Assembly: GCA_016711925.1 (NCBI GenBank)
Contig: JADJSA010000016.1
Span: 1-64,000, forward strand
Direction: 5' to 3'
DNA: 64,000 nucleotides
DNA from: Candidatus Methylophosphatis haderslevensis
Lineage (GTDB): Bacteria; Pseudomonadota; Gammaproteobacteria; Burkholderiales; Rhodocyclaceae
Shown: positions 9,055-17,916 of the stretch, piece by piece
How the letters are laid out: each line of letters starts with the position of its first letter
Position numbering within the stretch: position 1 is the first letter of the stretch
Translations under genes and position numbers: made by a program
Notes under the pieces: generated by a model
Database searches by the model: none
What the model was told of the DNA's origin: nothing
What the model saw: the letters and a program-made list of their open reading frames with translations, nothing else

Positions 9055-11792
9055 TACCTCGAATAAGAATAGACGGAGGAAGGATCGGTGCCGAACACCG
9101 GATCGCCGGTCGGCTGGTTGATCTTGCCGTAGCCGCCGATGCTGCGTCGGAGCAGATCGGTAGGATTGGTGCCGATGCTCGAGAACCCGTTGAATTCGAG
9201 TTGCAGGAAGAACGCCGAGGTGTAGCTGGTAGAGCGCGTCGGATCGACGCCGACCTGTGCCACGCCCGCCGCGCCAGCGGCGAAGCGCTGCGCGACCGCC
9301 CGCAGCACCCAGCAGCCGGCATCATATTCGATCCCGCCGATCGCTTCGATCAGGCGCGACTGGCGCAGCGAATAGTTGTAGCGCCCGACACCGTACCAGC
9401 GCCCGCCCAGCGGCCACTGCGCCGAAACGTCGAGATCGCGCAGCCCGATCGACTGCAGGGTGCCGTCGGTGCCGGTGAATATGCTGGCGGTCGGCGCCTT
9501 GTCGTTGAGGAAGCGATAACTAAAATTCAGTACTTTGGCATAGGACGGCTGGTACCGCACGCCGACGTTGTAGCGTTCCGTGCGGGAGTCGCGCGGATTG
9601 AATTGCAGGCCAGCGTCCAGGTAGGTCTTGGGCAGGATCTGGCCGGAAACTGCCGCCAGCACGTCCGCCGACTTTTCGGTGCGCAGCACCTGGTTCGGCA
9701 GGCCGACCGATTGGTTGCGGAAGTAGTAGCGCTGGCCGAGCGCCGCGCGCAGCATCTCGGCACCGCTGTCCGCATCGATGTAGCGGGTGGTCAGCGCGGC
9801 GGTAAGCTGGTTGGCATCGGCGATGCGGTCCGGACCCGAGTAGATGTTCTCCGAAAAAATCTGCGCAAAGTTGAAATCGAGCGCCGAGGTGTCGAAGACC
9901 GGAATGTTGTCCTGGTTGCGTTCCGGCACGCGCAGGTAATACAGGCGCGGCTCGAGAGTTTGCAGTGCGGGCTTGCCGAACCATGTGGTGTCGCGCTCGA
10001 GGAAAACGCCGCTATCCACGCTGAAAATCGGCAGCGTGCGGTTGATCGAGTCGCCCGGCTCGACCCCGGCAGGCAGCAGCGACTTGCGGCGATCGACGTT
10101 GTAGTGCGTCCAGTGCACCCCGAGCTTGGGCGTGACGTAGAACGCGGAAGTCTGGTACGGCAGCGATATCTGCGGATAGAGCAGCATGCGCTGGCCTTCG
10201 GCGAGCGTCTCGTCCGGATTGCGGAAGTTGACGTAGTCGCCCTTGAAGTCGAACCGCAGGCCGTAAATGTCGGGTTTCAGGGCGTTGACCGTAAGCTGCG
10301 GCAGGCGACGATAGGGTTCGGCGATCCGCGTGCCGGTCACGTCTTGCAGCGTCTGGTAGCGCTGCACCAGCGCCTGTGCGTTCCACCAGCCGGCATCGTA
10401 ATTGAGCGCGCCCTGGCGCAGCAGGTAGGTCTGCGAGGTAATGGCCAGGCGCGTCGACAGGTCGGTGAAATACTGGTCGTCGGAGACCCCATTGAGATCG
10501 AGGCTGCCGGTCAGGCCGTGGCCGAAGTTCTGCCGATGCAACAAAGAGTACCCGGTCCGGGTATCGTCGGTGACGCGATCGTTCGGCAGAACCTCCCCGC
10601 GCACCACGCCATTCATGTCCGGAAACAGGTAGCGGAACTCGCCGTTGAGCTGCAGGCCGCGCCGCGTCAGCACGCGCGGCGAGATCGTCGCATCGTAGTT
10701 GGGCGCGATGTTCCAGTAATACGGAATGGTCAGATCGAGACCGGTGCGGTTGTTCAGGCCGAAGGTCGGCGGCAGAAAGCCCGACTTGCGGTTGTTGTTG
10801 AGCGGAAAGCCGCCATAGGGCAGGTAGAAGATCGGCACGTCCTTGAAGTAGAGCTTGGCGCCGCGCGCCTCGCCTTCCTCGCGGTCGTAGTCGAGCTGCA
10901 TTTCCGAGGCCTTGAAATACCAGTCCGGATCGGGCGCCTGGCAGGTGCTATAGGTGGCGTCCTTCAGGCGATACTGGTTCTCCCCCTCGAAATCGATGCG
11001 TTCGGCATGACCCGAACCGCTGGTCATGACGCCGCGACGCAGGCGGTTCTCGCGCTTGATCGTGTAGTCGGGCTGTTCGAACCAGCCGACGCTCTCGGAG
11101 AGCTTCATGCGCGCCTTGGGGCCGGTGACGGTATCGCCGCCGCGCACGATCTTGACGCGCCCCTCGGCCTCGGCTTCGTCCTCGAGCTGCCAGTAGGTCA
11201 GCTTGTCGGCAGTCAGCGTGACGTCCTTCTTGCGTACCTCGACCGAGCCTTCCGCCACCGTTTCGTTCTCGCTGCGGCCGGTGATCTTGTCGGCACTGAA
11301 GAACACCGGCGGCTGGCCGTCGGCGCCCGCCAGCAACGGCGGAAACACGCCGCTGATCGGCAGTTTCGGCGCGGGAAAAGGATCGGGGTCGGCAGCCGCG
11401 GGGGCGGCGTCGACAGGCGCTGCCGGCGGCGATTTGCTGTCGGCTGCCGGCGCGGCGGCGGGTGCGGGCGCTGGTTGCGCGCGGACCGCGCTGGCTGGCG
11501 GCGCGGGCGGCGTCGCGCCAGCCTTCCGCTTGGTATTCTCCGGTGGCAGCAGCGCAGGCGGCACGAGGCGTGCCGGAGCGGCAGGCTCCGCGCTCGGCGC
11601 GGCGGGCGGCGCAGGCGCCACGGCGGGAGCGGGCGCTGGAACCGGGTCCGGCGTGGGAGCAGGCGCGGCGACCGAACCGCCGAGCAGCGCCGGATCGACC
11701 GCAAGCGGTGGCAGGTTCTGCGCCGCCGCTACCCAAAGCGGATTGGCACCGAAAATGCCGAAGATCAGGACAGGAATGACACGCAGGCGCAC
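9054..11792 (-). CDS. lptD: LPS-assembly protein LptD
   Basis: The outer-membrane beta-barrel that, with lipoprotein LptE, inserts LPS into the outer leaflet. The 912-aa protein has a GTG start and a signal sequence (VIPVLIFGIFGANPLWVAAA). An unusually long Ala/Pro-rich stretch of about 120 residues follows. Then come the LptA-like beta-taco domain (FFSADKITGRSENETVAEGSVEV, ADKLTYWQLEDEAEAEGRV) and a barrel with DATYSTCQAPDPDWYFKA, GFLPPTFGLNNRTGLDL and ALTTRYIDADSG, ending near GCWVLRAVAQRF. It is about 130 residues longer than the E. coli protein, mostly because of that linker. Cysteines are sparse: one in the STCQAP segment and one in the late DAGCW segment, enough for one disulfide rather than two. 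It is the first gene of the operon and divergent from amgK. Confidence 0.95.
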   Translation of the reverse strand: MRLRVIPVLIFGIFGANPLWVAAAQNLPPLAVDPALLGGSVAAPAPTPDPVPAPAPAVAPAPPAAPSAEPAAPARLVPPALLPPENTKRKAGATPPAPPASAVRAQPAPAPAAAPAADSKSPPAAPVDAAPAAADPDPFPAPKLPISGVFPPLLAGADGQPPVFFSADKITGRSENETVAEGSVEVRKKDVTLTADKLTYWQLEDEAEAEGRVKIVRGGDTVTGPKARMKLSESVGWFEQPDYTIKRENRLRRGVMTSGSGHAERIDFEGENQYRLKDATYSTCQAPDPDWYFKASEMQLDYDREEGEARGAKLYFKDVPIFYLPYGGFPLNNNRKSGFLPPTFGLNNRTGLDLTIPYYWNIAPNYDATISPRVLTRRGLQLNGEFRYLFPDMNGVVRGEVLPNDRVTDDTRTGYSLLHRQNFGHGLTGSLDLNGVSDDQYFTDLSTRLAITSQTYLLRQGALNYDAGWWNAQALVQRYQTLQDVTGTRIAEPYRRLPQLTVNALKPDIYGLRFDFKGDYVNFRNPDETLAEGQRMLLYPQISLPYQTSAFYVTPKLGVHWTHYNVDRRKSLLPAGVEPGDSINRTLPIFSVDSGVFLERDTTWFGKPALQTLEPRLYYLRVPERNQDNIPVFDTSALDFNFAQIFSENIYSGPDRIADANQLTAALTTRYIDADSGAEMLRAALGQRYYFRNQSVGLPNQVLRTEKSADVLAAVSGQILPKTYLDAGLQFNPRDSRTERYNVGVRYQPSYAKVLNFSYRFLNDKAPTASIFTGTDGTLQSIGLRDLDVSAQWPLGGRWYGVGRYNYSLRQSRLIEAIGGIEYDAGCWVLRAVAQRFAAGAAGVAQVGVDPTRSTSYTSAFFLQLEFNGFSSIGTNPTDLLRRSIGGYGKINQPTGDPVFGTDPSSVYSYSR

Positions 11793-11986
11793 GGTATGGA
11801 AGGTCGAACGGCGATATTGACTTTTCGGGTGGCGCCGCGGCGAGCCTCGGGCGGCCCGCAGATTGCCCGCGAATCCGACCGGGATGCCCGACCGCAGCGT
11901 CTCGCGCCGCCGGTCGATGACGGAAGCGAGAAAGCGCTTTGATAGAATTGCGGAATTCTAGCATCAACGCCCAGCCCGGAGGATTC

Positions 11987-12995
11987 TTGGATCGCACCCG
12001 CTTGTTGCAGGATTGGCTGGGCCGCTGCCTGCCCGGCCAGACCGTCGCGCTGGCGCCGGCGTCGGCAGATGCGAGCTTTCGCCGCTACTTCCGCGCCACG
12101 CTGGCCGACGGCTCGACCCGCATCGTCATGGATGCGCCGCCGTCGCACGAGGACTGCCGTCCCTACCTAGCGGTTGCCCGCCTGTTCCATGATGCCGGCG
12201 CCCATGTTCCGGAGGTGTTCGCGGAGAACCTCGACGACGGCTTCCTGCTCCTGTCGGATCTTGGCTCCACCACCTACCTCGCCCATTTGGAACTCGATCC
12301 CGCCGAGCAGCGCGCCACGCCGCTTTACCTCGACGCAATCGACGCTTTGATCCGCATCCAGCGTGCAAGCCGCACCGGCGCGCTGCCCGAGTACGACCGC
12401 GAACGCTTGTTGCGCGAACTGGAACTGTTCCCGGTCTGGTACGTGACGCGCCACCTCGGCCACACGCTGAGCGATACCGAAGCGGCGGACCTCTACGCGG
12501 TGTTCGACAAGATCCTCGACGTCAATCTCGGCGAACCGCAGGTGTTCGTGCACCGCGACTACCATTCGCGCAACCTGATGCTGAGCACGCCGAATCCGGG
12601 CGTGCTGGATTTCCAGGACGCGGTGTTCGGCCCGATCAGTTACGACCTGGTCTCGCTGTTCAAGGACGCCTACATCCGCTGGGACGAACATGTCGCGCTC
12701 GACTGGCTGGTGCGCTACTGGGAACGCGCCGCGCAAGGCCGGCCTGCCGGTGCGCGCCGACTTCGGCGACTTCTTCCGCGATTACGAGTGGATGGGGGTG
12801 CAGCGCCACATCAAGGTGCTCGGTATCTTCGCGCGCCTCTATCACCGCGACGGCAAGGACGGTTACCTGAAGGACATGCCGCTGGTGGCTGACTACCTGC
12901 GCCGCGCGTGTGCGCGCTACCGCGAGTTCGGCCCGCTGCTCAAACTGCTCGACACGCTCGACGCGCGCGAGGCCAAGGCGGGCCTGACGTTTTGA
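11987..12995 (+). CDS. amgK: N-acetylmuramate/N-acetylglucosamine anomeric kinase, frameshifted
   Basis: AmgK phosphorylates the anomeric hydroxyl of MurNAc (and GlcNAc) so that MurU can make UDP-MurNAc, bypassing fosfomycin-sensitive MurA/MurB synthesis in cell-wall recycling. Phosphotransferase (APH-like) features are present: SADASFRRYFRATL at the N-lobe, the catalytic loop FVHRDYHSRNLML, and the metal motif GVLDFQDAVFGP. The start is probably TTG 11987, with GGAGG 4 nt upstream. The frame breaks at about 12725-12740: upstream residues run RYWERAAQ, while the conserved end (AGLPVRADFGDFFRDYEWMG, HIKVLGIFARLYHRDGK) is in another frame and stops at 12993-12995. Removing one base from the GCGCCGCGC run restores it. 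The neighbour murU confirms the pathway. Confidence 0.82.
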
Positions 12996-13691
12996 AGGCG
13001 ATGATTCTGGCGGCCGGCCGCGGCGAGCGCATGCGGCCGCTCACCGACACCTGTCCGAAACCGCTGCTCGAAGTCGCCGGCAAGCCGCTGATCGTCTGGC
13101 ATATCGAACGGCTGGTCGCGGCGGGGTGGCGCGATCTGGTGATCAATCATGCCCATCTCGGCCATCTGCTCGAAGCGCGTCTGGGAAATGGCGCCTCATG
13201 GGACGCGCGCATCGCCTGGTCGCCCGAGCCGCCGGGGGCGCTGGAAACCGCGGGCGGCATTGCCAACGCGCTGCCGCTGCTCGGCGCAGCGCCATTCGCG
13301 GTGATCAACGGCGACATCTGGTGCGATTTCGATGCCCGGCGGCTCGGACGCACTGCCGCTTCCGCTGCCCCCGAATGTGCTCGCCCACCTGCTGCTGGTC
13401 GACAATCCGCCGCACCATGCGGCGGGCGATTTCTGCCTGGCGGGCGAGCGTATCGTGCCGGAGGGAGAAACCCGCTACACCTTCTCCGGCATCGGCATCT
13501 ACCGGCCTGCGCTGTTCGAACGCGTCGTGCGCGGCGAACGGGCGAAACTGGCGCCGCTGCTGCGCGATGCCATCGCGCAGAACCGCGTGCGGGGAGAACT
13601 GCATGGCGGCCGCTGGGTCGACGTGGGAACGCCCGAGCGGCTCGCCGCCCTCGATCGGGATTTGCGCCGCCTCACCGGCAAGGCGCTTTGA
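12992..13691 (+). CDS. murU: N-acetylmuramate alpha-1-phosphate uridylyltransferase, frameshifted
   Basis: MurU joins MurNAc-1-phosphate to UTP, giving UDP-MurNAc in peptidoglycan recycling, downstream of AmgK. The nucleotidyltransferase signature AMILAAGRGERMRPLTD, then PKPLLEVAGKPLIVWHIE, GALETAGGIANALPLLG and the metal site FAVINGDIWCDF, are in the first frame. After about 13345-13365 the conserved remainder moves to another frame: VLAHLLLVDNPPHHAAGDF, TFSGIGIYRPALFE, WVDVGTPERLAALD, ending at 13689-13691. One indel in the C/G-rich stretch accounts for it. The start is TTG 12992, whose TTGA overlaps the amgK stop, so the pair is translationally coupled; ATG 13001 is the alternative. This is the second frameshift within 650 nt. 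Confidence 0.82.
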
Positions 13692-13700
13692 GTTCCGGCG

Positions 13701-13967
13701 ATGGGGCTCGATACGGTCGAATTCGTGCTCGAAGCTGAACAGCGCTTCGGACTGGAAATTCCGGACGAGGACGCCGCGGCGATCGAGACGGTGGGCCAAT
13801 TTTCGCGTTACATTCACGACAGGCTGGTTTGCCGCGATGCTGCGGCGTCGGCAGACGAGAGCGCCGTGTTCGAGCGTGTTTGCGATCAACTCGAACAACA
13901 ATTCCGGATCGATCGCCGGCAGGTCTGCCGCGACTCGCGCTTCGTCAAGGATCTCGGGCTGGATTGA
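13701..13967 (+). CDS. Acyl-carrier-like protein, apparently permuted and lacking the carrier serine
   Basis: An 88-aa protein made of two acyl-carrier-protein halves in reverse order. The N-terminal part (MGLDTVEFVLEAEQRFGLEI, then PDEDAAAIETVGQFSRYI) matches ACP helices II-IV, which normally follow the phosphopantetheine serine (DSLDTVE). The C-terminal part (VFERVCDQLEQQFRIDRRQV, then SRFVKDLGLD) matches helix I up to the Asp just before that serine. The chain therefore ends where the attachment site should begin, and the serine position at the N-terminus is Gly, so no 4'-phosphopantetheine can attach in the usual way. It sits 9 nt after murU and 8 nt before pepP, so it is probably cotranscribed. 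No function is known to me; a structural or partner-binding role is inference. Confidence 0.7.
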   Translation: MGLDTVEFVLEAEQRFGLEIPDEDAAAIETVGQFSRYIHDRLVCRDAAASADESAVFERVCDQLEQQFRIDRRQVCRDSRFVKDLGLD

Positions 13968-13975
13968 GGCACAAC

Positions 13976-15295
13976 ATGAACATCGAAGCTTTTCGCGCGC
14001 GCCGCAATCGGCTGCTGGCCCAGATGCAGCGCGGTGTCGCGGTGATCCCCACCGCGCCGGAGCGCGTGCGCAATCGCGACTCGAATTATCCGTATCGCTT
14101 CGACAGCTACTTCTATTACCTGACCGCTTTCCGCGAGCCGGAAGCGGTGCTGGTGCTGATCGCCGGCGACCAACAGAAATCCATCCTGTTCTGCCGCGAC
14201 AAGGACGTGGAGCGCGAAATATGGGATGGCTTCCGCCACGGCCCGGACGGCGCGCGCGAGGCATTTGGCTTCGATGAAGCGCATGGCATCGCGAAGTTCG
14301 ACGAGATGCTCCCCGAGTTGATCGCCAACCAGCCGACCCTGTTCCACTCGATGGGGCACGACGACACCTTCGATGCGCGCATCGTCGCGGCGCTCAACCG
14401 GGTGCGCGCCAATGCGCGTACCGGACAGCATGCCCCGGCGGAAATCCGCGACGTGCGTGCGGCGATCGACGAGATGCGGCTGATCAAGGACGAACACGAA
14501 TTGTCCACCCTGCGCGGCGCCGCGGCGATCTCGGCCGAAGCCCATCGGCGCGCAATGCAGGTCACGCGCCCGGGCCGTCGCGAGTACGAAGTCGAAGCCG
14601 AACTGCTGCATGTCTTCCGCCGCGGCGGCAGCCAGGCGCCGGCCTACTCGTCGATCGTCGCCGGCGGGGCCAACGCCTGCGTGCTGCATTACGTCGACAA
14701 CGACGCCGTGCTCAACGACGGCGACTTGTTGCTGATCGACGCCGGCTGCGAACTCGACGGCTATGCTTCGGACATCACGCGCAGCTTCCCGGTCAATGGC
14801 CGTTTTTCCGGCCCGCAGCGCGATGTCTATCAACTGGTGCTGGCGGCGCAGGCGGCGGCGATTGCCGAAGTCCGGCCGGGCAAGCACTGGAACGAACCGC
14901 ACGATGCCGCGGTGAAGGTGCTGGCCCAGGGCATGCTCGATCTGAAGCTGCTCGACGGCAGCCTCGACGGCGTGCTCGAATCCGCCGCCTACCGCAAGTT
15001 CTACATGCATCGCACCGGGCACTGGCTGGGGCTCGACGTTCATGACGCCGGCGAATACAAGCTCGGCGATGCCTGGCGACCGCTGGTTCCCGGCATGATG
15101 CTGACGGTGGAGCCCGGCTGCTACATCCGCCCGGCGGACGACGTTCCACGTGCCCTCTGGAACATCGGCATTCGCATCGAAGACGACGCGCTGGTGACCG
15201 CCGACGGCTGCGAACTGATCAGCGCCGCCGCACCCAAGCGGGTCGACGACATAGAAGCCTTGATGCGCGAAGGCGTGACCGGCCATGCAGCGTAG
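13976..15295 (+). CDS. pepP: Xaa-Pro aminopeptidase (aminopeptidase P)
   Basis: A cytoplasmic metallopeptidase that removes N-terminal residues preceding proline. At 439 aa it is normal for the family. The N-terminal creatinase-like domain includes RFDSYFYYLTAFREPEAVLV. The pita-bread catalytic domain carries the full metal set: two Asp in LLIDAGCELDGYASDITRSF, His in HRTGHWLGLDVHDAGEY, Glu in LTVEPGCYI and Glu in NIGIRIEDDALV. The last two are the usual TVEPG and R-x-ED motifs. The start ATG 13976 follows the acyl-carrier-like gene by 8 nt. It overlaps ubiH by 11 nt, a widespread pepP-ubiH pairing in proteobacteria, so the two are probably one transcript. Confidence 0.96.
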   Translation: MNIEAFRARRNRLLAQMQRGVAVIPTAPERVRNRDSNYPYRFDSYFYYLTAFREPEAVLVLIAGDQQKSILFCRDKDVEREIWDGFRHGPDGAREAFGFDEAHGIAKFDEMLPELIANQPTLFHSMGHDDTFDARIVAALNRVRANARTGQHAPAEIRDVRAAIDEMRLIKDEHELSTLRGAAAISAEAHRRAMQVTRPGRREYEVEAELLHVFRRGGSQAPAYSSIVAGGANACVLHYVDNDAVLNDGDLLLIDAGCELDGYASDITRSFPVNGRFSGPQRDVYQLVLAAQAAAIAEVRPGKHWNEPHDAAVKVLAQGMLDLKLLDGSLDGVLESAAYRKFYMHRTGHWLGLDVHDAGEYKLGDAWRPLVPGMMLTVEPGCYIRPADDVPRALWNIGIRIEDDALVTADGCELISAAAPKRVDDIEALMREGVTGHAA

Positions 15296-16439
15296 CGAGA
15301 TCCTGATCGTTGGTGGCGGCCCGACCGGCACGGCGCTGGCCGTCGCGCTGGCGCAGGCGGGTCGCCGGCCGCTGGTGGTTGACGCGCGCACTGCCGATGC
15401 CGCGCGCAACGACAAGCGCATCCTCGCGCTGTCGCACGGCTCGCAGCAGATTCTCGATCGTCTCGGCGTCTGGCGCGACATCGAGGCGACGCCGATCGGC
15501 ACCATCCACGTCTCGCAGCAGGGCGGATTCGGCCGCACCCTGCTGCATGCAGCAGACTATGGCGTACCGGCCCTGGGATACGTTGCGGCGGCTGCCTCGG
15601 TTTCCGCGGCGCTGACCGATCGGCTTGCCGCGCTCGGCCTGGCTATCCGCCATGAATGCGAGGTGACCAACCTCGCTCCCGGTGCCGATGACGTGCTGGC
15701 AAGCCACGGCGGTGCCGACGGCGCGCCGCTTGCAGCGCGGCTGGTTGCGCTGGCCGAAGGGGCAATCAGCGCCGACGACGATGCGGCGGTCAGTTCGCGC
15801 GATTATCGGCAGCACGCCGTGATCTGCACGGCGAGTCCGGCCGCGCCGCACGGCGGTATCGCCTATGAACGATTCACGCCGCATGGACCACTGGCATTGC
15901 TGCCGTTCGGTCGCGACTATGCCGTTGTATTTACGGCGCCGGACGACCGATCCGATGCACTGCTCGAACTGGACGACACGGCGTTTCTTGGCGAACTGCA
16001 GCGCTGTATCGGCAATCGCGTGCGCCTGGTTGCGGCGGGCGCGCGCGCCCGGTATCCGCTGCTGTTGCGCTATCGCCGTGATCCGGTGGGCCGGCGCACG
16101 GTATGGCTGGGCAATGCGGCGCAGACGCTGCATCCGGTCGCCGGACAAGGTTTCAACCTGGCGTTGCGCGATGTCTGGAATCTTGCAGACACGCTCGCCA
16201 GCGCCGGGCCGGAGGCCGACCCCGGTGACGCCGCGCTGCTCGAGCGCTACGCGCGATCGCGCCGGCTGGACCGTATCGGCGCGATCGGATTCACCGACAC
16301 GCTGATCCGCGTCTTCAGCAACGACTTTGCGCCGTGGCGGCTGGCACGCGGCGGCGGGCTTGCCGCGCTTGATCTGCTGCCGCCACTCAAGCACTTCGTC
16401 GCCAAGCGCATGATGTTCGGCGCGCGAGCCTGGCCCTGA
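15285..16439 (+). CDS. ubiH: FAD-dependent ubiquinone biosynthesis hydroxylase UbiH
   Basis: A flavin monooxygenase of the UbiH/UbiF/UbiI family that hydroxylates the ring of a polyprenyl benzenoid intermediate in ubiquinone synthesis. The 384-aa sequence has the dinucleotide fold ILIVGGGPTGTALAVALAQAG, a family LALSHGSQQILDRLGVW motif, and the second FAD motif VWLGNAAQTLHPVAGQGFNL followed by LALRDVWNLAD. The position immediately after pepP (11-nt overlap) favours UbiH over the paralogues, but the exact ring position hydroxylated cannot be read from sequence. It ends before a GC-rich hairpin. Confidence 0.88.
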   Translation: MQRSEILIVGGGPTGTALAVALAQAGRRPLVVDARTADAARNDKRILALSHGSQQILDRLGVWRDIEATPIGTIHVSQQGGFGRTLLHAADYGVPALGYVAAAASVSAALTDRLAALGLAIRHECEVTNLAPGADDVLASHGGADGAPLAARLVALAEGAISADDDAAVSSRDYRQHAVICTASPAAPHGGIAYERFTPHGPLALLPFGRDYAVVFTAPDDRSDALLELDDTAFLGELQRCIGNRVRLVAAGARARYPLLLRYRRDPVGRRTVWLGNAAQTLHPVAGQGFNLALRDVWNLADTLASAGPEADPGDAALLERYARSRRLDRIGAIGFTDTLIRVFSNDFAPWRLARGGGLAALDLLPPLKHFVAKRMMFGARAWP

Positions 16440-16449
16440 CACAGTGTTG

Positions 16450-16473
16450 CCCGACGCCCCTGCCGGCGTCGGG
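16450..16473 (+). terminator. Hairpin after ubiH, possible terminator
   Basis: Perfect 9-bp inverted repeat CCCGACGCC / GGCGTCGGG with a 6-nt loop, 11 nt after the ubiH stop and followed only by TTTCGG. The stem is strong but the T-tract is weak, so it may act as a terminator or as a 3'-end stabiliser. Confidence 0.5.
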
Positions 16474-16606
16474 TTTCGGCGACAGCGCACCGAACGCTGT
16501 ACCAATTCTCAGCGGTGATCCATTGGCGGGCTTGGGGTAGAATGGCCGGCTTTCGCGCCGCATAACGCGAACCCTCTCTCGATCCTTCGACTCGCGCCCG
16601 ACCGCC

Positions 16607-17635
16607 ATGGAATTCGCAGGCTTTCGCCTACGCAATAACCTTTTTGTCGCGCCCATGGCCGGCGTTACCGACCGCCCGTTTCGCCAATTGTGCAAGCGCA
16701 TGGGAGCAGGTCTGGCGGTTTCGGAAATGGTCACCTCGAACTCGTTGCTCTACGGCTCGGCGAAGACCCGGCGGCGCGCCGATCATACCGGCGAGGCCGC
16801 CCCGGTTTCGGTGCAGATAGCCGGTGCCGACCCGCAGATGATGGCCGCAGCGGCGCGCTACAACGTGAACAACGGCGCACAGATCATCGACATCAACATG
16901 GGCTGTCCGGCCAAGAAGGTATGCAACGTGATGGCCGGCTCCGCGCTGTTGCAGGACGAATCGCTGGTCGGACGCATCCTCGACGCCGTGGTTCAGGCGG
17001 TGCCCGACACGCCGGTCACGCTGAAGATACGCACCGGCTGGAACCGCGAGAATCGCAATGCACCGCGCGTGGCGCGCATTGCCGAGAGCGCCGGCATCCG
17101 TGCACTGGCGATCCATGGGCGCACCCGCGCCGATCAGTACATGGGCACCGCCGAATATGACACCATCGCAGTCGTGAAAGCGGCGGTCCGCATTCCGGTG
17201 ATCGCCAACGGCGATATCGCAACGCCGCAGAAGGCACGTGAAGTCCTCGACCATACCGGCTGTGACGGCGTGATGATCGGCCGCGCGGCGCAGGGCCGTC
17301 CCTGGATATTCCGCGAGATCGAGCACTACCTTGCCACCGGCCGGTTGATGGCGCCACCGCTGTGCACCGAGATTCTCGCCGTACTCAAGGCGCACCTTGC
17401 CGAACTCTATGCGTTCTATGGCGCGGAGACCGGGCTGCGCGTCGCCCGCAAGCATATCTCCTGGTACACCAGGGGGCTGGCCGGCTCGGCCAGCTTTCGC
17501 CATGCCATGAACACCCTGCCGTCGGTCGACCGGCAACTCGATGCCATCGAGCGTTTCTTCGCCACACTGGCCGAAGACGGCGAGCGCTTGCGTTACGCAC
17601 CGGCCGATGAAGAACCACAGGAGTTCGCCGCATGA
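16607..17635 (+). CDS. dusB: tRNA-dihydrouridine synthase B
   Basis: An FMN-dependent enzyme that reduces uridine to dihydrouridine in the tRNA D-loop using NADPH. The 342-aa TIM barrel shows the N-terminal flavin motif NNLFVAPMAGVTDRPFR, the active-site cysteine in INMGCPAKKVCNVMAGSALL, then IHGRTRADQYMG, IPVIANGDIATPQKA and GCDGVMIGRAAQGRPWIF. Together these identify the DusB/NifR3 subfamily. Its stop overlaps the fis start (ATGA), the standard dusB-fis arrangement. In enterics this operon is growth-rate controlled, but I see no specific control element here. Confidence 0.96.
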   Translation: MEFAGFRLRNNLFVAPMAGVTDRPFRQLCKRMGAGLAVSEMVTSNSLLYGSAKTRRRADHTGEAAPVSVQIAGADPQMMAAAARYNVNNGAQIIDINMGCPAKKVCNVMAGSALLQDESLVGRILDAVVQAVPDTPVTLKIRTGWNRENRNAPRVARIAESAGIRALAIHGRTRADQYMGTAEYDTIAVVKAAVRIPVIANGDIATPQKAREVLDHTGCDGVMIGRAAQGRPWIFREIEHYLATGRLMAPPLCTEILAVLKAHLAELYAFYGAETGLRVARKHISWYTRGLAGSASFRHAMNTLPSVDRQLDAIERFFATLAEDGERLRYAPADEEPQEFAA

Positions 17636-17868
17636 ACCGCAGGAACGACCTCGGCGACTCGGTTCGCCGCGCAATCGACCGCTACTTCCGCGACCTCGAC
17701 GGCGAACGTCCGTGCGCGATCTACGAAATGGTGGTCTCCAGCGTCGAGCGCTCGATGCTCGAGACCGTGATGCGCCATGCCAGCGGCAACCAGACCGTTG
17801 CGGCCGACATGCTCGGCATCAATCGCAACACGCTGCGGCGCAAACTCGGCGAGTACGATCTCCTGTGA
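17632..17868 (+). CDS. fis: Fis-type nucleoid-associated DNA-binding protein
   Basis: A small homodimeric nucleoid protein that bends DNA and activates rRNA promoters. The 78-aa sequence ends in the Fis helix-turn-helix: RSMLETVMRHASGNQTVAAD then MLGINRNTLRRKLGEYDLL. The N-terminal beta-hairpin region is shorter than in E. coli (98 aa), as is usual in betaproteobacteria. The ATG overlaps the dusB stop, so translation is coupled. purH starts 48 nt downstream in the same direction. Confidence 0.95.
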   Translation: MNRRNDLGDSVRRAIDRYFRDLDGERPCAIYEMVVSSVERSMLETVMRHASGNQTVAADMLGINRNTLRRKLGEYDLL

Positions 17869-17916
17869 ACCTGCGGCGGCGCAACCCCACTCCATCCAGA
17901 CCACGACGCGCAAATC

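Noticed and set aside
9201..11942. A 913-codon open frame on the plus strand opposite lptD
   Set aside because: It is a mirror of lptD in GC-rich DNA: the composition is Arg/Ala/Gly-heavy with no recognisable motif, while lptD on the other strand is fully conserved.
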